The notes below the pieces were generated by a model. That model made no database searches. It had not been told where the DNA came from and worked only from the letters and a program-made list of their open reading frames with translations. From NCBI GenBank assembly GCA_027022065.1, contig JALVZS010000141.1, positions 2,729-8,309 on the forward strand: 5,581 nucleotides of DNA. Direction: 5' to 3'. The stretch is from a bacterium (lineage in GTDB: Bacteria; Thermosulfidibacterota; Thermosulfidibacteria; Thermosulfidibacterales; Thermosulfidibacteraceae). Below are positions 1 through 4,422 of this stretch, in pieces; positions within the stretch are counted from its first letter, which is position 1, and each line of letters begins with the position of its first letter. The position numbers were made by a program, and so were the translations under genes.

Positions 1-320
1 CCTCTAAGTATTGCGGAAAGCACATCGCACACCCTGCCTTGGGCACCGACTATGGGCTCTATCCCCTCTTGTTCAAAGAAAGAAGCCGCCCTTTGCCCCA
101 TACCTCCTGCAACTATTACATAGGCACCCTCCCCCTTCACAAAGGACGGAACGATTCCAGGACCATGGACATTAACAAAGGGATTCTCCTTTACCTCAAC
201 AGAGATAATCTCTCCATCCTCATCCAGCTCCACAAAGGTAAAAAACGGAGCCCTTCTAAAGTGAGAAGCAACCTGGGCATTTAAGCCTCCCGGAGCCTCT
301 GTGGCAAAGGCTATCTTCAT
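1..320 (-). other. Possible internal translation product: stand-alone Nitro_FeMo-Co domain protein
   Basis: An ATG at 320-318 begins exactly where family homology begins (MKIAFATE) and is preceded by a good ribosome binding site. Stand-alone proteins of this family are about 100-130 residues and start in the same way, so this reading would give a normal-length small cluster-binding protein. It shares the frame of the upstream MerR domain, so it is either an alternative product of the fusion gene or, if a sequencing or assembly error removed a stop, the true separate gene of a merR-nifX-like pair. Confidence 0.45.
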
Positions 321-620
321 CTTCAACCTCCCATGAGTCATGTAGTAGGCACATGAGGCCCTTTTGCCCTCCGGACAGTTTATAACCCTCCAGCACGGAG
401 CCACGGAAAAGAGCTTCTTAACCCCCGCTATGTTTACCCCTTCCTCAAGCAAAATCCTTATGCACTTCAGCTTCTGCACATCGCTTTCAGAGTAAAACCT
501 CTTTCCCCCTATGCGCACAGGAGAAACAAGCCCCTCCTTCTCGTATATCCTGAGCATCCTGGGATGAACCCCAACCATCCTGCTGGCTATCCCTATGGGA
601 TACACAGGCTCCTTCACCAT
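1..620 (-). CDS. MerR (HspR-like) regulator fused in frame to a Nitro_FeMo-Co (NifX/NifB-type) domain; 3' end beyond the window
   Basis: I translated this frame by hand from the ATG at 620-618; it stays open to the left edge (206 complete codons). Residues about 7-71 form a MerR-type winged helix-turn-helix; the core GVHPRMLRIYEKEGL and the following GGKRFYSESDVQKL strongly resemble HspR-type members, so it should bind an inverted-repeat operator. Residues 76-90 hold a C-x5-C-x7-C motif (C76 followed by W77, C82 by P83, C90 by AY), a possible metal or redox site. From residue 101 (MKIAFATEAPGG) the protein matches the Nitro_FeMo-Co family (PF02579), with SHF, ENPF and GIEPIVGAQG signatures; members bind Fe-Mo or Fe-S clusters or act in cluster assembly. 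That domain is almost complete at the window edge. No stop separates the halves, so I call one fusion gene, but a strong internal start at 320 could also yield the second domain alone. Its ligand and target genes are unknown. The merR start has only a weak AGGT as ribosome site. Confidence 0.8.
   Translation of the reverse strand, partial: MVKEPVYPIGIASRMVGVHPRMLRIYEKEGLVSPVRIGGKRFYSESDVQKLKCIRILLEEGVNIAGVKKLFSVAPCWRVINCPEGKRASCAYYMTHGRLKMKIAFATEAPGGLNAQVASHFRRAPFFTFVELDEDGEIISVEVKENPFVNVHGPGIVPSFVKGEGAYVIVAGGMGQRAASFFEQEGIEPIVGAQGRVCDVLSAILR
321..332 (-). promoter_or_regulatory. Strong internal ribosome binding site inside the MerR fusion gene
   Basis: Read on the minus strand, GGGAGG (332-327) lies six bases before the ATG at 320. 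This is as good as the site in front of cydA and much better than the one in front of the MerR start at 620. It encodes part of the inter-domain linker (HGRLK), so its presence may be chance codon choice, but spacing and position at the domain border argue for real internal initiation. Confidence 0.5.
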
Positions 621-626
621 ACCAAT

Positions 627-655
627 TACCTATGACATGACAATGAAATTGTCAA
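627..655 (-). promoter_or_regulatory. Possible promoter of the MerR fusion gene
   Basis: On the minus strand TTGACA (655-650) matches the sigma-70 -35 consensus perfectly. At a 17-base spacer the -10 candidate is TAGGTA (632-627), a poor match; at a 19-base spacer it is GGTAAT (630-625), better and of the length typical of MerR-controlled promoters. Either -10 lies so close to the ATG at 620 that a transcript would be leaderless or start within the first codon. The -35 is convincing and the -10 is not. Confidence 0.3.
638..654. promoter_or_regulatory. Perfect 7-3-7 inverted repeat, candidate operator of the MerR-type gene
   Basis: TGACAAT-GAA-ATTGTCA is a perfect palindrome with 7-base arms, 18 bases before the ATG of the MerR fusion gene. 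It overlaps most of a consensus TTGACA box on the minus strand (655-650). A palindrome covering the -35 region suits repression, as with HspR. The sequence differs from the classical HspR element (CTTGAGT-N7-ACTCAAG), though both contain a TTGA core. Autoregulation by the adjacent gene product is inference. Confidence 0.45.
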
Positions 656-687
656 GTAAAAGGAGGAAGGGGCCTAGTAGACCTCCT
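656..687 (-). terminator. Weak hairpin at the end of cydB, possible partial terminator
   Basis: On the minus strand AGGAGG (687-682), within the last cydB codons, can pair with CCTCCT (666-661), followed by TTTAC, giving a run of four T. The stem is only six pairs with a 15-base loop, so termination would be inefficient. Some read-through from cydAB into the MerR fusion gene is therefore likely. Confidence 0.25.
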
Positions 688-1711
688 CCCCGTAAACATC
701 TTCTTCCGTTAGCTTTCCAGAAAAGTTCTTATACACCCAGAACTTGTAGGCCAGCATAATTGGAACGAATATGAAGGCCACAGCGGTCATCACCTTTAGC
801 GTTAATGGACTGGAAGAGCTGTTGTATACGGTAACGCTGTAGGCCGGGCTTATGCTTGAAGGAAGCAGGTTCGGAAAGAGTCCAGCAAGCCCCCAAGCTA
901 CTGCACCTATTATGGTGAGGGCAGAAGAAAGCCAAGAGGCCAAGGCCTTTCTTGACCTCAGAAACACAAAGGTGAGAACAAAACCTGCAATCGCCAAGAG
1001 GGGAAAAACGAAAAGAACAGGATGCCTGAAATAGTTATTCCAAAGGTTTGTGAAAACAATTGAAGCCGCCAAAAACAGAGCAGACACGGCAAACTCAAAA
1101 GGCCAAAGCTTCAGAGCAAGAGTCCTTGCCCTCTCCTCCAGCTCTCCAGTTGCTCGGTAGTAAACCCAGGAAGCCCCATGAACGGCAAACATCAGCACAA
1201 ACAAAACTCCGCCAAGAATGCCGTAAGGATTGAGAAGGGAAAAAATGCCCCCGTGTATAATCCCCTTCCCATCAACGGGAAGCCCTTTAAAGATATTAGC
1301 AAAGGCCACACCCAAAAGAACAGTGGCAAGAAGGCTGGAAAGCGTAAAAACCGTATCCCAGCGCTTCCTCCATAGAGGATCCTCCTCCCTGCTTCTGAAC
1401 TCCAGGGCAACTCCTCTAAATATCAGGCAGAAAAGCAGTAGAAGAAGCGCGGCGTAAAGCCCACTGAACATAATGGCATAGGCCCTTGGAAATGCAGCAA
1501 AAGTGGCACCTCCCGCCGTTATCAGCCACACCTCATTGGCGTCCCAGAAGGGCCCTATGGCGTTGTAAACCATCCTCTTGTGCGTTTCGCCTCCTGCAAG
1601 CTTTGGAAGTAAAAGTCCAGCCCCAAGGTCAAAGCCGTCTAGCACAAAGTACCCTGTCCACAGCACTCCCCAGAGCACAAACCATACAACTTGAAAGATA
1701 TTCCTCTCCAT
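674..1711 (-). CDS. cydB: Cytochrome bd quinol oxidase subunit II
   Basis: CydB is the structural partner of CydA in cytochrome bd, a membrane oxidase that reduces O2 to water with quinol electrons at high oxygen affinity and without proton pumping. The 345-residue product has the usual family length, and repeated hydrophobic segments fit the expected 8-9 membrane helices. Family signatures are visible: LDGFDLGAG at about 24-32 in the first helix, GPFWDANEVWLITAGGATF at 53-71, NPYGILGGV at 161-169, and a C-terminal YNSSSSPLTLKVM (296-308) leading into FVPIMLAYKFWVY. I start at 1711 rather than the upstream in-frame ATG at 1762: AAGGAGGTG lies just before 1711, MERNIFQ leads directly into helix one, and the longer start would overlap the end of cydA by 38 bases. 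It sits 13 bases after the cydA stop, so the two are surely co-transcribed and probably translationally coupled. No small CydX- or CydH-like frame is evident in the 53-base gap that follows. Confidence 0.96.
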   Translation of the reverse strand: MERNIFQVVWFVLWGVLWTGYFVLDGFDLGAGLLLPKLAGGETHKRMVYNAIGPFWDANEVWLITAGGATFAAFPRAYAIMFSGLYAALLLLLFCLIFRGVALEFRSREEDPLWRKRWDTVFTLSSLLATVLLGVAFANIFKGLPVDGKGIIHGGIFSLLNPYGILGGVLFVLMFAVHGASWVYYRATGELEERARTLALKLWPFEFAVSALFLAASIVFTNLWNNYFRHPVLFVFPLLAIAGFVLTFVFLRSRKALASWLSSALTIIGAVAWGLAGLFPNLLPSSISPAYSVTVYNSSSSPLTLKVMTAVAFIFVPIMLAYKFWVYKNFSGKLTEEDVYGEEVY

Positions 1712-1716
1712 AGCCA

Positions 1717-1725
1717 CACCTCCTT
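1717..1725 (-). promoter_or_regulatory. Ribosome binding site that fixes the cydB start
   Basis: AAGGAGGTG on the minus strand is a near-perfect anti-Shine-Dalgarno match, with the GGAGG core seven bases before the ATG at 1711. Its first A is the last base of the cydA TGA stop (1727-1725), an arrangement suited to re-initiation by ribosomes that finish cydA. Confidence 0.8.
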
Positions 1726-3029
1726 CAAGCCCTTTCAGGGCCCCTTTTGGCGTATTTGGCAAGTAGGTAAAAGTCTATTATGCCCAGTGCAGTATAAACT
1801 ACTATAAAAGCCGTAAGAGATACGAGAACCTGAAAAGGTGAAATGGGAGAAACCGCTTGCTCGGTCTTCATCAGTCCATAGACTATCCAGGGCTGCCTTC
1901 CCACCTCAGCTACCATCCAACCAAGCTCGCAGGCTATGTAGGGAAGAGGGATAGAAAGAAGGAGCAGTTTAAGAAGCAACCTAGATTCTTCAATGCGGTT
2001 CCTTTTAATCCAGGCCCAAAGGGAAAGAAGCACAAACAGCATACCTAAGCCCACCATAAGCCTAAAGGAGAGGAAGGTAAGAAGTACAGGAGGCCTCTCA
2101 TCCCTGGGAAAGTCCTTAAGCCCCTTTACCTCTGCACTAAAGCTGTGGTGAGCGAGAAAGCTAAGAAGCCCTGGTATCTTGCCCAACTCAATGGCGTTTC
2201 TTTCGTGCTCAGGATCTGGCCAGATGAAAAGATACATAGGGGCTCCCTTTTTGGTCTCCCACAGGGACTCCATGGCCGCAAGCTTTGTGGGCTGTGTCTT
2301 GGCCACTTCGGCGCCGTGCAGATGACCGTTGAAGACCTCAAATAAAGCGAAAACCAAAGCAAAGGTGGCTGCCACCCTAAAAGACTTCTTGAAAAAGTCA
2401 ACTTCGTTCCTTTTGAGAAGATGATACGCACACACCCCCATCACGAAAAACCCAGATAAAATGTAAGCAGCAGAAACCGTGTGGAAAAACTCAAGCCAGC
2501 CGAAGGGATTTGTAAAGACCTTCCAGAAGCTTGCAAGTTCTGCCCTTCCGTTTCTCATCACATATCCTACGGGATGCTGCATCCAGCCGTTTGCCAGAAG
2601 TATCCACAAAGCAGAGATATTGGAGCCAACGGCCACAAGCCAAATGGCAAGGCAGTGAAGCCTGGGAGACAGCCTCTTCCACCCAAAGTGCCAAACGGCT
2701 ATAAAGGTGGACTCAAGAAAGAAGGCAAGAGTAGCCTCAATGGCAAGAAGAGAACCAAAAACATCACCCACATACTCCGAATAGTAGCGCCAGTTGGTTC
2801 CAAACTGGAACTCAAGGGTTATACCCGTAACCACTCCCAGGGCAAAATTGATGAGGAAAAGCTTTCCCCAGAACCTGGCCGCCCTTTTGTAGTCCTCATC
2901 CCCAGTTTTTACATATAGGGTCTCGTAGATAGCGGTAAGAACAGAAAGCCCCAAGGTCAATGGAACAAAGAGAAAATGGAACATAGCGGCCACGGCAAAC
3001 TGCAACCTTGAACCCATAAGAACATCCAT
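1725..3029 (-). CDS. cydA: Cytochrome bd quinol oxidase subunit I, short Q-loop type
   Basis: CydA oxidises quinol at the outer face of the membrane and carries hemes b558, b595 and d. Over 434 residues it follows the E. coli protein closely (SRLQFAVAAMFHFLFVPLT, FGTNW, ALWILLANGWMQ). Residues equivalent to known ligands and functional positions are present: H18, H183 and M325 for heme ligation, E98 and E106 of the heme/proton pocket, and K249 and E254 of the Q-loop (TKLAAMESLWET), followed by GRQPW at 377-381. It is about 90 residues shorter than E. coli CydA (522) because the C-terminal Q-loop insertion is absent, placing it in the short Q-loop group; the C-terminal tail is also short. Nine membrane helices are expected. 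The start is supported by GGGAGG six bases upstream. cydB follows after 13 bases, and amtB is divergent. All catalytic positions are intact, so it should be functional. The heme d versus bb' content cannot be read from sequence. Confidence 0.97.
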   Translation of the reverse strand: MDVLMGSRLQFAVAAMFHFLFVPLTLGLSVLTAIYETLYVKTGDEDYKRAARFWGKLFLINFALGVVTGITLEFQFGTNWRYYSEYVGDVFGSLLAIEATLAFFLESTFIAVWHFGWKRLSPRLHCLAIWLVAVGSNISALWILLANGWMQHPVGYVMRNGRAELASFWKVFTNPFGWLEFFHTVSAAYILSGFFVMGVCAYHLLKRNEVDFFKKSFRVAATFALVFALFEVFNGHLHGAEVAKTQPTKLAAMESLWETKKGAPMYLFIWPDPEHERNAIELGKIPGLLSFLAHHSFSAEVKGLKDFPRDERPPVLLTFLSFRLMVGLGMLFVLLSLWAWIKRNRIEESRLLLKLLLLSIPLPYIACELGWMVAEVGRQPWIVYGLMKTEQAVSPISPFQVLVSLTAFIVVYTALGIIDFYLLAKYAKRGPERA

Positions 3030-3049
3030 GACCCGCCTCCCTATAGAAT

Positions 3050-3068
3050 TTTTACTTTAAAGGTAAAA
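3050..3068. promoter_or_regulatory. Imperfect 19-nt palindrome at the cydA promoter, candidate operator
   Basis: TTTTAC-TTTAAAG-GTAAAA has perfect 6-base arms and a near-symmetric centre, with one mismatched pair overall. It begins 20 bases before the cydA ATG and covers four bases of the predicted -10, a position where a bound repressor would block initiation. It does not match FNR (TTGAT-N4-ATCAA) or Rex (TTGTGAA-N4-TTCACAA) consensus sites, so the regulator is not identified. Confidence 0.35.
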
Positions 3069-3094
3069 TAAGTAATTTTAGGTTTATTAGTCAA
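3065..3094 (-). promoter_or_regulatory. Predicted sigma-70-type promoter of cydAB
   Basis: On the minus strand TTGACT (3094-3089) and TATTTT (3070-3065) are separated by 18 bases. Transcription would start near 3058, leaving a leader of about 28 bases that contains the cydA ribosome site. Both boxes are good but imperfect matches; the region is AT-rich, so chance matches are possible. Confidence 0.4.
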
Positions 3095-3105
3095 GATAGT
3101 TTTCT

Positions 3106-3120
3106 GCACAACTTATGTGC
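3106..3120. promoter_or_regulatory. Inverted repeat GCACA-N5-TGTGC between cydA and amtB
   Basis: The 5-base arms are perfect around an ACTTA spacer. The element lies just upstream of the predicted cydA -35 and upstream of the amtB start, a place from which one regulator could act on both genes. Short arms make chance occurrence plausible, and no known box is matched. Confidence 0.25.
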
Positions 3121-3152
3121 TACATTTTATTCTTGAACCTGCATAAACCATG

Positions 3153-3158
3153 TACAAT
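3153..3158 (+). promoter_or_regulatory. Possible -10 box for amtB
   Basis: TACAAT matches TATAAT at five of six positions and would start transcription about 25 bases before the amtB ATG. No convincing -35 stands 16-18 bases upstream; the nearest TTGAAC (3133-3138) is only 14 bases away. This would fit an activator-dependent promoter, or be a chance match. Confidence 0.25.
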
Positions 3159-3190
3159 TTCCGCAGACAAAAAGGCAAAGGAGGTTTGGA

Positions 3191-4405
3191 ATGCACGTCA
3201 TTAATAAGGCGGACACCACCTGGCTCTTAATCTCAAGTGCTTTGGTGCTCCTCATGACTCCGGGACTTGCCCTCTTCTACGGAGGAATGGTGAGAAGCAA
3301 AAACGCCGTAAACACACTGATGATGAGCTTCGTCTGCATGGGCATAGTTACAATTGAGTGGATAATTCTGGGGTATTCCCTATCCTTTGGAAGCGGGCTT
3401 GGAGGATTTTTGGGAGGACTAAACCACATATTCCTCAACGGAGTAACCTCAAATCCCTCAAAGGATTATGCGGTTACCGTCCCTGAGTATGCCTTTGTAA
3501 CATTCCAGATGATGTTCGCCATTATAACGCCCGCTCTCATCTCAGGAGCCTTGGTGGAAAGGATGAAGTTTTCGGCCTATATTCTATTTATCCTTTTGTG
3601 GTCCATCTTTGTTTACAACCCCATCTGCCACTGGGTATGGGCAAAGGATGGATGGCTCTATAAGTTAGGAGCATTGGACTTTGCAGGAGGCACAGTGGTT
3701 CACATAAACGCAGGAATATCGGCCCTTGTGGCAGCCTTTGTTTTAGGAAGGAGAAAGGGATTTATGAGGGAACAGATCCTTCCCCACAACGTTGTGCTCA
3801 CCGCCTTGGGGACGGGGCTTCTCTGGTTTGGATGGTTTGGTTTCAACGCGGGCTCTGCCCTTGAAGCGGGAAAGCTCTCCAGTTTGGCCTTCATCACGAC
3901 CCATGTGGCGGCGGCAAGCGCTGCCTTTGCCTGGATGATAGCGGAATACATAAGGTTTGGAAGGGCAAGCACCATAGGCTTCTGCTCAGGGGCCGTGGCG
4001 GGTTTGGTTGCCATAACCCCTGCAAGCGGGTTTGTGGGAATAAAGGGGGCCTTGGCCATAGGGCTGATTGCAGGAGCACTCTGCTCCTACACCGTGGAGC
4101 TTAAAATAAAGTTCGGATACGATGACTCTCTGGATGTCTTTGGTGTTCACGGCATAGGTGGACTTTGGGGAGCCATTGCAACGGGCATATTCGCAAGAGT
4201 TGGAGCAAAGGGACTGCTTCTGGGCAACTTTAGCCAGCTTCTAAAGCAGATTCTGGCCTGTGCGGCAACCATCGTGTACTCTGCAGTGCTCACTTTTGTT
4301 ATCCTAAAGCTCATAGAGGCCGTCATAGGCCTTAGGGTTACAAGGGAAGACGAGGAAATGGGACTGGACCTCACACAGCACGGAGAGGAGGCCTACAAGG
4401 TGTAG
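3191..4405 (+). CDS. amtB: Ammonium channel of the Amt/MEP/Rh family
   Basis: AmtB conducts ammonium across the cytoplasmic membrane as a trimer, supplying nitrogen when ammonium is scarce. The 404-residue product is full length for forms without a cleaved signal peptide and should have 11 membrane helices. Diagnostic elements are present: PGLALFYGGMVR at 24-35, phenylalanine gate residues F109 and F218 (in WFGFNAGSA), W150 of the outer recruitment site, D163 in DFAGGTVVH, and the twin pore histidines H171 and H320 (DVFGVHGIGG). The C-terminal tail GLRVTREDEEMGLDL followed by HGEEAY keeps the conserved segment that contacts PII proteins (GlnK) in family members, so PII gating is likely. AAAGGAGGT six bases upstream supports the start. 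Unlike many amtB genes, no glnK or glnB adjoins it; the next gene is convergent and cydA is divergent. I see no sigma-54 promoter upstream. Function is confident; the symbol amt would serve equally. Confidence 0.96.
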   Translation: MHVINKADTTWLLISSALVLLMTPGLALFYGGMVRSKNAVNTLMMSFVCMGIVTIEWIILGYSLSFGSGLGGFLGGLNHIFLNGVTSNPSKDYAVTVPEYAFVTFQMMFAIITPALISGALVERMKFSAYILFILLWSIFVYNPICHWVWAKDGWLYKLGALDFAGGTVVHINAGISALVAAFVLGRRKGFMREQILPHNVVLTALGTGLLWFGWFGFNAGSALEAGKLSSLAFITTHVAAASAAFAWMIAEYIRFGRASTIGFCSGAVAGLVAITPASGFVGIKGALAIGLIAGALCSYTVELKIKFGYDDSLDVFGVHGIGGLWGAIATGIFARVGAKGLLLGNFSQLLKQILACAATIVYSAVLTFVILKLIEAVIGLRVTREDEEMGLDLTQHGEEAYKV

Positions 4406-4422
4406 GGGACTTCCCCTGCACC
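4399..4422. terminator. Hairpin between convergent amtB and EAL genes, probable bidirectional terminator
   Basis: The segments 4399-4408 and 4413-4422 form a 10-pair, GC-rich stem (one G-U pair) with a four-base ACTT loop. It contains the amtB TAG stop and fills the 17-base gap up to the stop of the converging gene. Neither side is followed by a clear T run, so it may act as a terminator of both transcripts, as a 3' end stabiliser, or need Rho. Confidence 0.55.

Larger units (their letters stand above)
3030..3190. other. Divergent cydA-amtB intergenic control region
   Basis: This is the longest gene-free stretch. It is AT-rich compared with the flanking genes. It holds the cydA ribosome site (GGGAGG, 3041-3036), an imperfect 19-nt palindrome, a promoter-like pair for cydA, a second inverted repeat near the middle, a TACAAT box for amtB, and the amtB ribosome site (AAAGGAGGT, 3177-3185). 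I see no small open frame with a credible start and no riboswitch-like fold. Confidence 0.7.

Noticed and set aside
39-284. Plus-strand open frame of 81 codons at the left end
   Set aside because: It is opposite the Nitro_FeMo-Co domain, whose minus-strand translation gives a clear family match. The plus-strand product has no recognisable feature or good ribosome site.
651-660. Shared octamer AAGTAAAA/TTTTACTT in both the MerR-gene and cydA control regions as a common operator
   Set aside because: Eight AT-rich bases shared once between two AT-rich gaps is easily chance, and the two surrounding palindromes differ.
1712-1762. Longer cydB start with 17 extra N-terminal residues
   Set aside because: The extension overlaps the end of cydA, lacks its own ribosome site, and is not expected in CydB, whereas a near-perfect ribosome site precedes the ATG at 1711.
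2481-2918. Plus-strand open frame of 145 codons inside cydA
   Set aside because: It is antisense to highly conserved CydA coding sequence; its low-complexity, lysine- and proline-rich product matches nothing I know.
3100-3190. Sigma-54 promoter or NtrC control upstream of amtB
   Set aside because: I looked for the GG-N10-GC core (TGGCAC-N5-TTGC type) and found no acceptable match.
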